Shown: in pieces, positions 7,356 to 16,396 of the stretch
Layout of the letters: each line of letters begins with the position of its first letter
How positions within the stretch are numbered: the first letter of the stretch is position 1
Source: JAXDAY01 sp034679345
Lineage (GTDB): Bacteria; Eisenbacteria; RBG-16-71-46; CAIMUX01; VGJL01
Reading direction: 5' to 3'
DNA length: 64,000 nucleotides
NCBI GenBank assembly: GCA_034679345.1
Contig: JAXDAY010000030.1
Coordinates: forward strand, 1 to 64,000
Program-made: the position numbers and the translations under genes
Notes under the pieces: generated by a model
Database searches by the model: none
Told to the model about the DNA's origin: nothing
The model's input: the letters and a program-made list of their open reading frames with translations, nothing else

Positions 7356-9482
7356 ATGTCGGACCGTCCCAATCCGTTGCCCCCCATGCGAATCGAGATG
7401 GCCACTTCGGAGATCGAAGGGGCCGAGACAATCACGTGGATCGATCCGACGCAGGTGATCGGCTGCATCGCGCACTCCCAGCCGAAGGAAGCCTTCGCCC
7501 GCTATGTCGAGCCCCGTCTCGCCGAGCTGAATCGCCCCCACGATGGCAGCGCTTCCGGCGAGGGGACCGCGGCCCTTCCCGCGCGGGTCGGGATCGTTCT
7601 CGAGCGGTTGCGCCAGATCCACGGCCGGCTCTTCCGGGAGAATCGTTCGGTGCTGCGCGACCCCCGAATCGTCCGGTTGGTCGTGACGATGGTCGAAGAG
7701 AACCGCATCTTCTTCGTCAAAGGGATCCGCTGTTGGGTTTTCCGCGTGCGCGAAGGAGCGGCGACTCGAATCCGGGGCGAGGAAGAATGCGCCCCGAGAC
7801 AGGCCGCACTGGGGAGCCAGGGTCGCCTGAGTCTCGCCGTCACGTCCCTGCCCTACGAGGCAGGCGATGTGATCGTGCTGTTGGCCGCGGAAGGCGGCGA
7901 TCCGCCCGATCCCCGCGCGATTGCGAGCGTTCTCGAGCAAACGCAGGATCTCAAGCGCGCCTGCGATGGACTGGTGAACCTGTTCGGACTCGAGAGCGAA
8001 GGCGCGGGCGCGGTCGCGATCCGTTTCGTGCCGATTCAAACAAGCCACGCGGGCGAGGCGGTCTTCTTCTTCGAGGATCTGAGCCGGGAGCTTCGAGCCG
8101 AGGCGGCGAACCTCTACACGAACCGCCCGCAGGAATCCTTGGAAGAGATCCCGCTGCCGTCGTTCCTCGAGTCGCTCGAATCCGCTTCTGCCGCGCCGCC
8201 CCCACCGAAGGCGGAGACCCCGTCGCCAGAGATTGAGCTCACCCTGCCGGAGATGGAAATCCCAGCCCCGGTGGAGATTCTCAAGCCGCTCCCGGTCGGG
8301 GCCCGCATCACGCCACCTCCCGTCGAGCCTCCGGCCGGCCGGCGCGAGGAGCCGGCAAGCCCGAGCGCGCCGCGCCGCATGCCGCGTCGAGCGCTCGCTC
8401 TCATCAGTGGCGCGATCGTCATCCTGCTGGCCGTGGCCGGCGTTCCGCGCGGTCTGCGACTGATCCAAGGGGGTGGGGATCGCGCCGGCTATGGCGTGCT
8501 CCGGATCGACTCGGTTCCTCCGGCCCGCGCGATCTCCATCGACGGGGTCGATCAGGGGAGCGGCACGCCGGCGATCCTGGAAGGAATCGCGCCCGGAGTC
8601 CATCGCGTGCGGCTCGACCTCGGCGCTTTCGGCGCGATCGAGGAGAAGGTTCGCGTGCGCAAAGGGGAGAGCTCGGATTTCAAGGCGCGGGGAACGGGCG
8701 CCCTTGAGATCGTTCTTGCCGAGGATCGCCCCGGAGCGCGGATGTGGATTCGCGGACGCTCCCCGGAGCTTCCGCCGTGCACGCTCGACACCCTCGTGGC
8801 GGGCTGGCACGAGGTCTACTACGAGGACGACCGGATCGCCCTCTGGCAGAGGCCCGTCCTGATTCGCGCGGGCGAGACGACGCGCTTGAGGATTCCGAAC
8901 GCATTCGCGAGCGAATCGGCCCTGCTTCGAATCGAATCGTGGGACTTCACGGACGGCGAGGGGTTGCGAGAGACGACGGGCTTCGCGGTCCACGTGGACG
9001 GCGAATCGCAGGGATCGACTCCCGTCGAGATCGAGGTGACCCCGGGACTTCACGGCATCCGCGTGGAGAGCGCGGACGGCCGCGTCTGGACCGAGGTGTG
9101 CGATCTGAGGGCCGGATGCAGCCGGGTGATCGCCCCGCGATTCGGGATGGGGGAGTGGCCCCAGATCCGGCACCGCGAGCCGGGCCGAGTCCTTGGCCGC
9201 GGCCCGATACTCTTGACGGTGGAGATCGGGACGGCCGATGGCGCTCCGGCGCGCAATCCGCGCCTTCATCTGCCCGAGCTGGGACCCGGCGAACGCGATG
9301 TGCCCCTCGAGCTCCTCGATGTCGCGACGGGCGCCTACGTCGGTTCCGTCGATCCCGCCGCGCTCCCGCTCGGCGAGGCGGTCGTCTATTACTTCACCGT
9401 GCAGACACCGGGGGGCGAGATCCTCTGCTCCGAGCTCTTCAGGTTGACGGTGGTGCATGAGCTGAGCGGATTGACGCACTAG
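7356..9482 (+). CDS. PEGA-repeat membrane protein with a possible inactive PP2C-like N-terminal domain
   Basis: 708 residues, AGGAGG 5 bases before the ATG. Order of parts: residues 20-230 form a cytoplasmic domain; 260-342 is a Pro/Glu-rich linker; 346-364 is a single membrane helix; 380-445 is a PEGA repeat ('LRIDSVPPARAISIDGV', 'PGVHRVRL'); 448-595 hold two weaker PEGA-like repeats; 602-700 is an Ig-like beta domain. PEGA domains are usually surface or periplasmic. The N-terminal domain has the strand order of PP2C phosphatases: 'FFVKGIRCWVFRVREGAATRI' where PP2C has a G-D-S-R strand, 'AGDVIVLLAAEGG' where PP2C has GDxxLLxSDG, and an Asp-Asn position replaced by Gly-Ala near 217. The metal-binding Asp residues are largely missing, suggesting a pseudo-phosphatase. 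The PEGA and membrane calls are firm; the PP2C relation is an inference. Confidence 0.65.
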   Translation: MSDRPNPLPPMRIEMATSEIEGAETITWIDPTQVIGCIAHSQPKEAFARYVEPRLAELNRPHDGSASGEGTAALPARVGIVLERLRQIHGRLFRENRSVLRDPRIVRLVVTMVEENRIFFVKGIRCWVFRVREGAATRIRGEEECAPRQAALGSQGRLSLAVTSLPYEAGDVIVLLAAEGGDPPDPRAIASVLEQTQDLKRACDGLVNLFGLESEGAGAVAIRFVPIQTSHAGEAVFFFEDLSRELRAEAANLYTNRPQESLEEIPLPSFLESLESASAAPPPPKAETPSPEIELTLPEMEIPAPVEILKPLPVGARITPPPVEPPAGRREEPASPSAPRRMPRRALALISGAIVILLAVAGVPRGLRLIQGGGDRAGYGVLRIDSVPPARAISIDGVDQGSGTPAILEGIAPGVHRVRLDLGAFGAIEEKVRVRKGESSDFKARGTGALEIVLAEDRPGARMWIRGRSPELPPCTLDTLVAGWHEVYYEDDRIALWQRPVLIRAGETTRLRIPNAFASESALLRIESWDFTDGEGLRETTGFAVHVDGESQGSTPVEIEVTPGLHGIRVESADGRVWTEVCDLRAGCSRVIAPRFGMGEWPQIRHREPGRVLGRGPILLTVEIGTADGAPARNPRLHLPELGPGERDVPLELLDVATGAYVGSVDPAALPLGEAVVYYFTVQTPGGEILCSELFRLTVVHELSGLTH

Positions 9483-9507
9483 CAGCTCCAGTTCGGTGCA
9501 ACAGATG

Positions 9508-9543
9508 GGCCGATTCCGCTGCGCGGGGTCGGCCCGTCTTCTT
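9508..9543 (+). terminator. Rho-independent terminator after the PEGA gene
   Basis: GGGCCGATTCCGC (9508-9520) and GCGGGGTCGGCCC (9523-9535 region) form a stem of about 13 pairs, including two G-U pairs, around a 3-base loop, followed by GTCTTCTT. Its T-rich tail touches the -35 box of the next promoter. Confidence 0.8.
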
Positions 9544-9570
9544 GACCAGCCTGTGAGAGGTCGGTAGACT
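9542..9570 (+). promoter_or_regulatory. Sigma-70-type promoter of the metalloprotease gene
   Basis: TTGACC at 9542-9547, 17-base spacer, TAGACT at 9565-9570 followed by TAAT. It is nearly a copy, in both boxes and spacing, of the minus-strand promoter at 6152-6180. The predicted leader is about 65 bases. Confidence 0.7.
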
Positions 9571-9643
9571 TAATTGAAAGGCGTGTGTGGACCCCGCCCC
9601 GGGGTTGGCCTGCCTTCCAATAACGGCCAAGGAGGCTCGACCA

Positions 9644-11437
9644 ATGAGGCTTCGTTGCGCGCTTCTCTTGCTCGCGTGGATTTCGGTTTTTGCCGCCTTG
9701 CCCGCGGCGGGCAGCCCCGAGGAGCCTCTTCCAACGAGTATCGCCCGGATCGAGCAGGCGCGGGAGTCGGGCTCGATCGCTGAACCGGAGGCGCTCCTCT
9801 ACAAGCTCTACGCGCTGCACGGCTCAGCGAAGCTCCCCCGGGAGTTCGTGGTGGACGAGCCGATCCCCATGAAGTGCGCGACGCAGATTCTCCTGGAGGT
9901 CCGGGAGGCGCTGGAGCGAATGCCGAGCGGCGTTCGCACGGAGATGGAGACCCTCCTGGTGCGACCCTCACTGGACTCCTACATCGACACGGCGCACTTC
10001 CGCGTCCACTATGCCACGAGCGGCGTGAACATGATCTACGGCTGGCCGAACACGACCTACCGCGACGCTGTCGCCGACGCTTGCGAGGGAAGCTGGAGCT
10101 TCTACCACACGACGAAGGGATGGCCCGTCCCCCCGTCGGACGGAACAGCCGGAGGCGGTTCGGGTCTCATCGACTGCTACGTCACGAATCTGAGCGGCGT
10201 CTACGGCTGGACGCAGAGCGAGAACTCCGTCCCTGGAGGATACCAGAACGACTATACGGCGTACTTCGCCATCGACAACGACTACGCCGGCTTCGGATAT
10301 CCGACGCCCTACCCGCCGATGCAGGTCACGGTCGCGCACGAATACCACCATGTGGTCCAGATGGGTCTCAACGCGATCAGCGCCGGCTGGTTGATGGAGA
10401 ACACCTCGACCTTCATGGAGGACGAGGTCTTCGACGACGTCAACGACAACTACAACTACCTCGCATGCTACTTCGGCGCGCCCTACAACCGCCTGCAGAT
10501 GGCGAACGGATGCTGGGAGTACGCCTGCTTCATCTGGCCGACGTACCTCGCCGAGAACTGGGACCATTCGGTCGTCCGCGACGTCTGGGTGAGCTTGGCG
10601 ACGACTCTGAATCCCTACACCTCCTTCGACACGATCCTGGCGCCCTACGGCAAGAACCTCGACACGGGAGTCGCGGAGTGGACGCGCTGGAACGTCTATA
10701 CCGGCACGAGGGACGACGGGAGCCACTATGTCGAGGGCGCCGCGTACAACCGCTACGTCAACTATGACAACACGGTCAACACCTACCCGCGGACCGACGT
10801 CCACCCTACGAGCGGGAAGATGCCCCAGGGCTTGGGCGCCAACTACACGCGCTTCCTGAGGCAGACCGGATCGACCGACAACAAGATCGTCATCTCTTAT
10901 GACATGCTGAACGCGTGCAGCTACAACCACGTGATCAGTTTCGTCCGCAAGTTCCAGAACGAGGCCACCTGGGAGGAGTACGACGTTGCCGTGAACTCCG
11001 CCGGCCATGCCGACTTCGAGCTGACGCGGTGGGACGAGACGGAATACATGTTCATGGTGGTGCCGATGAAGCGAGCCTGCGGCTCCTTGGGAAAGGACTT
11101 CAAGTTCGACGCATCGACCGAGCAGGCCGCCGACGTGGAGGATCTCGTTCGGCCGACGCGGATCGTCCGGCTCGACCAGAACCAGCCCAACCCGTTCAAT
11201 CCGGTCACCTCGATCGAGTACGCCATCGCCCGGCCCGGGCAGGTGAGCATCGAGATCCACGACGCTTCCGGAAGGCTGGTCCGTCGGCTGGTCGACGGTG
11301 AGCAGTCGGCCGGCGAACACCGCGCCCGGTGGTTCGGCGAGGATGATCGCGGCGCCGTGGTTCCGGCGGGCCTCTACTTCTACACGATCCGTTCGGGGGG
11401 CGAGAGCGAAACGCGGAAGATGATCCTGGTCGACTAG
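9644..11437 (+). CDS. MXAN_6640-type secreted metalloprotease with type IX secretion tail
   Basis: 597 residues. AAGGAGG at 9629-9635 and a clean signal peptide (about 1-24) fix the ATG at 9644; the open frame runs further upstream but that part lies before this ribosome-binding site. The zinc site is HEYHH at 232-236 (HExxH), preceded by 'QVTVA' and followed by 'AGWLMENTSTFMEDEV', whose Glu may be the third ligand. This arrangement matches the MXAN_6640 family of putative metalloproteases. The last ~85 residues are a FlgD-like type IX tail: 'QNQPNPFNPVTSIEYAI', 'SGRLVRRL', 'GLYFYTIRSG'. It is expected to be released from or anchored on the cell surface. Substrate unknown. Confidence 0.85.
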   Translation: MRLRCALLLLAWISVFAALPAAGSPEEPLPTSIARIEQARESGSIAEPEALLYKLYALHGSAKLPREFVVDEPIPMKCATQILLEVREALERMPSGVRTEMETLLVRPSLDSYIDTAHFRVHYATSGVNMIYGWPNTTYRDAVADACEGSWSFYHTTKGWPVPPSDGTAGGGSGLIDCYVTNLSGVYGWTQSENSVPGGYQNDYTAYFAIDNDYAGFGYPTPYPPMQVTVAHEYHHVVQMGLNAISAGWLMENTSTFMEDEVFDDVNDNYNYLACYFGAPYNRLQMANGCWEYACFIWPTYLAENWDHSVVRDVWVSLATTLNPYTSFDTILAPYGKNLDTGVAEWTRWNVYTGTRDDGSHYVEGAAYNRYVNYDNTVNTYPRTDVHPTSGKMPQGLGANYTRFLRQTGSTDNKIVISYDMLNACSYNHVISFVRKFQNEATWEEYDVAVNSAGHADFELTRWDETEYMFMVVPMKRACGSLGKDFKFDASTEQAADVEDLVRPTRIVRLDQNQPNPFNPVTSIEYAIARPGQVSIEIHDASGRLVRRLVDGEQSAGEHRARWFGEDDRGAVVPAGLYFYTIRSGGESETRKMILVD

Positions 11438-11466
11438 CGGTCCGAGCATCTTCGAGCGCGCATTCC

Positions 11467-11495
11467 AGGCCCGGGTGTCGGCATCACCCGGGCCT
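11467..11495. terminator. Strong hairpin after the metalloprotease gene, probable terminator
   Basis: AGGCCCGGGTG (11467-11477) and CACCCGGGCCT (11485-11495) are perfect complements, 11 pairs with a 7-base loop. No T-run follows, so termination may be weak or need Rho. Confidence 0.5.
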
Positions 11496-11544
11496 CCGCG
11501 TCACCCCTCCGGATGCGGGCACGATCCCTGCGACCGGGGCGATC

Positions 11545-13845
11545 GTGAAGAGAGCGCCCTTCCTCGCGATTCCGGAGTCGGCGCTCCTTGCGCGGCCGAT
11601 TCCCGCGGTGGGCTGGGTCACTCTCGCCTTCGCTGCGCCGCTTTTCTTCTATCCGGCCGGCGCGGGAGGCGCGGTCTACTGGTCGATCGGGGCGCTCCTT
11701 CTCTGGGTCGTCGCGCTTTGGACGCTTGGGCGTCGCCGAGGCGGTCGCCCGGTCGATTTGGTCCTCTTGGCGCTCCTCGTCACGCTCGGCGCGGGTTGGG
11801 GATCGGGGAGAAGCGTTCCGCATCCACCGCCGCCAGAGCTTCCCGAACTCACCGTGCGGGGGAAGATCGAGTCTGCGCGGGGCAGGCTCTCCGATCTCAA
11901 GGTCGCCGTCGACGGCGAATGGAAACCCATCCCGGGGCACTACACGCTCGCCGGCCGAGCGGGCGTGAGCGGTCCGTTCGCGGGACGGGCGCGGTTGACG
12001 CGCTTCGACGAGCCGCGCCTGCCCGGTCTGGCCGAGAGGCATCGGGGGTCTCGGTGGGCCGGATCTTCGGGCATCGCGCAGATCGAGAATGGCTGGGCGC
12101 TCGAGGGAGGCGAGGCGGGCCGATCGCTCGCCTCGATGCGCGAGGGGATCCGCCGGCGGCTCGCCCTTCGCATCGGCCGCTCGCTCGATCAGCGAATCGC
12201 GCCGATCATTCCTCAGCTCGTCTGGGGTGAGAGGCTCGAGATGGATCCCGAGATCGAGCGATGGTTCCGCGTGACGGGCACGATGCATCTGATCGCGATC
12301 TCGGGACTTCATGTGAGCCTCATCGCTCTGCTCTGCGAGTTCGTGCTCCGCGTGGCGATCCACCGTCGGAGACTGCGGACCGCTCTCGTCCTCGTGGGAC
12401 TCGGCGGCTATCTCCTCCTCGTGGGCGCTCAGCCCTCCGTCCTGCGCTCGGTCGTCATGGCCTCGGCGATCTTGATCGCGAAGGCCATCGGACGGCCGGG
12501 CTCAATCACGGCCGGCTGGTGGGCCTCTCTCTGGATCCTGGTCCTCGCGAGTCCCGGGGACCTGACGCGCCCGGGCGCGCAGCTCTCGTTTCTCGCGACG
12601 GCCGCGCTCATCCTGCGGCCTTCGGCGCCGAAGCTCCTCGGGACGCTCGTCGCCTCCTACGCGGCGACCGGAGCGACGAGCGGCGTTCTCCTCGCGCATT
12701 TCGGAGAGACGGCGCCGTCGGCGGTCCTGGTGAATCTGATCGGCATCCCCGCGTTCACCCCGTGCCTCATCGCCGTTCTCTGGGGGCTCGCATGGGGAGA
12801 CCCGAGCGCCGCGTGGATGCAGTCGATCGCGTGGGGGCCAGCTCGGATCTTCCTGGATACCTGGTTTCGAACGATCGGGCTCTTCGTTCCCATGGGCGAA
12901 TCGACGATGATCCGGATCTCGAGCGGAGAAGCAGCCGGGCTCCTCTCGAGCCTGATCTTTCTCGCGATCTGCGCAGTTGCGCGCCGCGCGAAGGGCATGG
13001 TCGGCTCGATGGCTTGGCTCGCGGCGGCGGGGATCATCTGCATCGGGGTGGCCGCGGCTCCCTCGATCGCCCGCGCGCTGCGAGGGCCGATCCCCCAGAT
13101 CACCTTGCTGCCGGTGGGGCAAGGGGATGCCATCCTGATCCGGACCGGCCGCTTCACGGCGTATCTCATCGACACGGGACCCGATCTCGAGGATGGCTCG
13201 CGCGGGCGAAGGCTCGCGTGCGCGCTGCGGCACTATGGCGTCTTCCGCTTGAAGGGGCTATTCCTCACTCACGGTGACTTCGACCACTGCGGGGCGCTGC
13301 GCGGCCTTCTGCTCGGCGGAATGGCGGTCGACTCGCTCTGCTTGAGCGCGGGGGACGACTACGCCCTTCGCGCGCCTCGCGGGCGGGCGCCCCCGCTTCG
13401 GGACCTCACGGCGCCGTCGGCATGGGAGAGCGGCGCGCTTCGCTTCGAGCTGATCTGGCCGCGTCCGGAACGGCTCGCCTCGCAGGGAAACGAGGCCTCC
13501 CTCGTGCTGCGCGTGAGCGGCCCCGGAGGGACGGTTCTGCTCCCCGGCGATCTCGGGCGCGAAGGAGAGGAATCGCTTCTTGCGATCGGCGCGGTCGAGC
13601 GGACCGACGTTCTGATGGCCGGCCACCATGGGAGCCGAGGCTCCACGATCGATCGATGGATCGATCGGATCGCGCCGAGTCGGGCGGTCGTCTCCTGTGG
13701 AGCGCGGAATCGCTTCGGGCACCCGCACCCGGAGGTCCTGGAGCGATTCGGCCGACGGAGCATCCCGCTTCTGCGCACCGATCGGGACGGGCCGATCCGG
13801 ATTCTCTGGCGCGGGGACGGGATCCAGGTCTGCCCCCGTAGTTGA
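11545..13845 (+). CDS. comEC: ComEC/Rec2-family DNA-uptake channel protein
   Basis: 766 residues. ComEC forms the inner-membrane channel that takes up single-stranded DNA during natural transformation. The N-terminal helices and an OB-like segment are followed by the competence domain with its signature 'GTMHLIAISGLHVSLIA' near 248-264, then several membrane helices. A C-terminal metallo-beta-lactamase-like domain begins near residue 520 and keeps the metal motif H576-x-D578-x-D580-H581, with a later 'AGHHGSRGS'. This domain is thought to degrade the non-transported strand. Start GTG at 11545 lacks a clear ribosome-binding site, so it is uncertain. No ComEA or ComF gene is nearby, so full competence cannot be judged. 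Confidence 0.9.
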   Translation: MKRAPFLAIPESALLARPIPAVGWVTLAFAAPLFFYPAGAGGAVYWSIGALLLWVVALWTLGRRRGGRPVDLVLLALLVTLGAGWGSGRSVPHPPPPELPELTVRGKIESARGRLSDLKVAVDGEWKPIPGHYTLAGRAGVSGPFAGRARLTRFDEPRLPGLAERHRGSRWAGSSGIAQIENGWALEGGEAGRSLASMREGIRRRLALRIGRSLDQRIAPIIPQLVWGERLEMDPEIERWFRVTGTMHLIAISGLHVSLIALLCEFVLRVAIHRRRLRTALVLVGLGGYLLLVGAQPSVLRSVVMASAILIAKAIGRPGSITAGWWASLWILVLASPGDLTRPGAQLSFLATAALILRPSAPKLLGTLVASYAATGATSGVLLAHFGETAPSAVLVNLIGIPAFTPCLIAVLWGLAWGDPSAAWMQSIAWGPARIFLDTWFRTIGLFVPMGESTMIRISSGEAAGLLSSLIFLAICAVARRAKGMVGSMAWLAAAGIICIGVAAAPSIARALRGPIPQITLLPVGQGDAILIRTGRFTAYLIDTGPDLEDGSRGRRLACALRHYGVFRLKGLFLTHGDFDHCGALRGLLLGGMAVDSLCLSAGDDYALRAPRGRAPPLRDLTAPSAWESGALRFELIWPRPERLASQGNEASLVLRVSGPGGTVLLPGDLGREGEESLLAIGAVERTDVLMAGHHGSRGSTIDRWIDRIAPSRAVVSCGARNRFGHPHPEVLERFGRRSIPLLRTDRDGPIRILWRGDGIQVCPRS

Positions 13846-13870
13846 GACGGTCGGGCCCCTGTGGTATAAA
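13842..13870 (+). promoter_or_regulatory. Sigma-70-type promoter of the purC operon
   Basis: TTGAGA at 13842-13847, 17-base spacer ending in TGTGG, TATAAA at 13865-13870. The -35 box overlaps the comEC stop codon. The leader before the TTG start of purC is only about 17 bases, leaving no room for a purine riboswitch. Confidence 0.7.
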
Positions 13871-13893
13871 CCCTCTTTCGGAGAACAGAACCC

Positions 13894-14790
13894 TTGGAAC
13901 GACCTTTCCGCAGTCTGACCGAACTGGGAATCTCGCCGACCTACGCCGGGAAGGTGCGGGAGATGCTCGATTTGGGCGACCACCTGCTGATCGTCACGAC
14001 CGATCGGATCTCCGCCTTCGATTGCGTTCTCCCCGACCCGATCCCGGGAAAGGGCAGGCTGCTGAACGGCATCGCGGCGCTGTGGTTCAGGCAGCTCGCT
14101 CCCCACATCGAAACCCACTTCGCCTCCGACCAAGAGGCCGATTTCCCGAATGAGCTGCGGGCGTTTCTTCCGGAGATCGCGCAGAGGTGGATGCTCGTCC
14201 GCAAGGCGGACCGGATCTCGGTGGAGTGCGTCGTCCGCGGCTATCTTGCCGGTTCCTCGATCGACGAGTACGCGAAGACGGGGACGGTGGCGGGCCAACG
14301 GCTGCCGCCGGGAATCGCCCCCTACGCGCGCCTGCCGGAAGCGATCTTCACCCCCACGACGAAAGAGGACGAGGGCCACGATCTGCCCCTCACGCTCTCC
14401 CAGCTTGCGGACCGGGTGGGCCCGGACCTGGCCAGACGTCTCGAAGCCGCCTCGCTGCGCATCTTCCGCATGGGGGAGGCCTTCGCCCGTCCGCGCGGGC
14501 TCATCCTCGTCGACACGAAGTTCGAGTTCGGCTGGATCGACGGCGAGCTCTGCCTGATCGACGAGGCGCTGACGCCCGACTCATCGCGCTATTGGGATGC
14601 GACCGCGCCCACTGACTCAGTCCCGGTCTCGCTCGACAAGGAGTACTTGCGCGGCTATCTGAAGACTCTCGACTGGGATCGCAACCCGCCGGCTCCATCC
14701 CTTTCCTCGGAGCGGATCGAGGAGATCTATCGCCGCTACCGTCTCGTTTACGACCGACTCCAATCCGAAGGGCCGGCGCTCGGAGAATGA
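13894..14790 (+). CDS. purC: SAICAR synthase (phosphoribosylaminoimidazole-succinocarboxamide synthase)
   Basis: 298 residues, the longer yeast-like form of the enzyme. It joins CAIR and aspartate using ATP in purine synthesis. Visible motifs are 'GKVREMLDLGDHLLIVTTDRISAFD' split around residues 11-36, 'VVRGYLAGSS' and the C-terminal 'DEALTPDSSRYW', all typical of the family. The start is taken as TTG at 13894, since GGAG lies 10 bases upstream and just downstream of the mapped -10 box; no ATG gives a full N-terminus. It is the first gene of purC-purH-guaA-slt-kinase-like. Confidence 0.92.
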   Translation: MERPFRSLTELGISPTYAGKVREMLDLGDHLLIVTTDRISAFDCVLPDPIPGKGRLLNGIAALWFRQLAPHIETHFASDQEADFPNELRAFLPEIAQRWMLVRKADRISVECVVRGYLAGSSIDEYAKTGTVAGQRLPPGIAPYARLPEAIFTPTTKEDEGHDLPLTLSQLADRVGPDLARRLEAASLRIFRMGEAFARPRGLILVDTKFEFGWIDGELCLIDEALTPDSSRYWDATAPTDSVPVSLDKEYLRGYLKTLDWDRNPPAPSLSSERIEEIYRRYRLVYDRLQSEGPALGE

Positions 14791-14809
14791 GCGGCCGCAG
14801 GAGGAGACC

Positions 14810-16384
14810 GTGATCGCCATCCGCCGCGCACTGCTCTCGGCCTACAGCAAGGAAGGGCTCGACCGGCTCGCTGGAGCGCTCATCGAATCGGGCGCCGAGA
14901 TCCTGAGCTCGGGCGGGACGCATCGCTGGTTGGCCGAGAGGGGATTCCCCGTGCGACCGCTCGATGAGTGGGCCGGTCTGCCCTCGTTCTTCGGGGGGCG
15001 TGTGAAGACGCTACATCCCCGCGTCCATGGGGGGATTCTCTTCCGTCGCGACGATCCCAAGGATGAGGCGGAGCGCGCCTCCTTCGGCGTGGAGCCGATC
15101 GATCTCGTCGTGGTGAACCTGTATCCGTTCGAGGCGACCGTCGCCGGCGGGGACGCGGAGCTCCAGGAAGCGATCGAGATGATCGACATCGGGGGCCCCG
15201 CGATGCTGCGCGCGGCGGCGAAGAACCACCGCTGGGTGGCCGCGGTCTGCGACCCTCTCGACTACGGCCGCGTCGCGGATGCCCTGCGCGCGGGCGAGGG
15301 GAAGCTCTCGGAGAATCTGCTTCGCGAGCTAGCCGTGAAGGCCTTCCGCACGACCTCTCGCTACGACGCCGCGGTCGCCGGGTATCTGTCGGTGCGGGAA
15401 GGAGACGGGGCATGCGAGCTTGCGGAGAGCTTCGTCCGCGGCGAGCCGCTGCGCTGGAGCCTGCGCTACGGAGAGAATCCGTCGCAGCGCGGGGCCTTCT
15501 ACGGCTCGCCCGGCAGCTTCCCAGGATCACTCTCGAAGCTCCAGGGCAAGGAGATCTCCTTCAACAACCTCCTCGATCTCGAGGGGGCGGCGCTGCTGGT
15601 GCGTGACCTGGGACCCGATCCGGCCGCGGCGGTGATCAAGCACGCGACTCCCTGCGGGGCCGCGGTCGCCGGCAGCATCGCCGAGGCCTACGTGCGCGCT
15701 CGCGACGCCGACGCGCTGAGCGCCTTTGGCGGCATCGTGGCGCTCAACCGGCCCGTCGACCGGGACTCCGCGGCCGAGATTGTGAAGACTTTTCTCGAGA
15801 TCGTCGCGGCTCCCTCCTTCGACGAGGATGCGAGGACGATTCTCGCCGCAAAGAAGAGCCTCATCCTGCTCGAGGGGGAGAGCCTTCTCGACGATCCGCC
15901 CTCGATCACCGTTCCTCCCTTCACGCATCGCAGTCTTGGGGCCGGGATTCTCATCCAGGATCCGCTCCCGCGGGGACTGGGCGAGGAGGGTTGGGAAGTC
16001 GTGACCCGGCGCGCACCCACGGAGAGCGAAAAGCGCGCGCTGCTCTTCGCCTGGAGGATCGTGCGCGCCGTGCGATCCAACGGCGTGGTGCTCTGCGGCG
16101 AGGACCGGACGCTCGGAATCGGGGGAGGACAGACCAGCCGGATCGACGCGCTCATGATCGCGATCCACAAGGCCCGCCGCGCGCAACAGCCGCTCGAGGG
16201 CAGCGTCATGGCCTCCGACGCCTTCTTCCCGTTCAGCGACTGCATCGAGGAGGCCGCGCGGGTGGGCGTGACGGCCGTGATCGAGCCGGGCGGATCGAAA
16301 AAGGACTCCGATTCGATCGAGGCCGCCGACCGCTTGGGCCTCGCCATGATCTTCAACCACGCCCGCGCCTTCAGGCACGGCTGA
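14810..16384 (+). CDS. purH: Bifunctional AICAR transformylase / IMP cyclohydrolase
   Basis: 524 residues, the usual length. It carries out the last two steps to IMP. The N-terminal MGS-like cyclohydrolase domain shows 'GGTHRWLAERG', 'GGRVKTLHPRVHGGIL' and 'NLYPFEATV'. The transformylase domain keeps the catalytic Lys277-His278 in 'IKHATPCG', with 'SDAFFPFSD' and the end 'MIFNHARAFRH'. GTG at 14810 follows AGGAGGAG at about 4 bases. It sits 19 bases after purC and 12 before guaA. Confidence 0.96.
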   Translation: MIAIRRALLSAYSKEGLDRLAGALIESGAEILSSGGTHRWLAERGFPVRPLDEWAGLPSFFGGRVKTLHPRVHGGILFRRDDPKDEAERASFGVEPIDLVVVNLYPFEATVAGGDAELQEAIEMIDIGGPAMLRAAAKNHRWVAAVCDPLDYGRVADALRAGEGKLSENLLRELAVKAFRTTSRYDAAVAGYLSVREGDGACELAESFVRGEPLRWSLRYGENPSQRGAFYGSPGSFPGSLSKLQGKEISFNNLLDLEGAALLVRDLGPDPAAAVIKHATPCGAAVAGSIAEAYVRARDADALSAFGGIVALNRPVDRDSAAEIVKTFLEIVAAPSFDEDARTILAAKKSLILLEGESLLDDPPSITVPPFTHRSLGAGILIQDPLPRGLGEEGWEVVTRRAPTESEKRALLFAWRIVRAVRSNGVVLCGEDRTLGIGGGQTSRIDALMIAIHKARRAQQPLEGSVMASDAFFPFSDCIEEAARVGVTAVIEPGGSKKDSDSIEAADRLGLAMIFNHARAFRHG

Positions 16385-16396
16385 TCAGGAGCCCTG

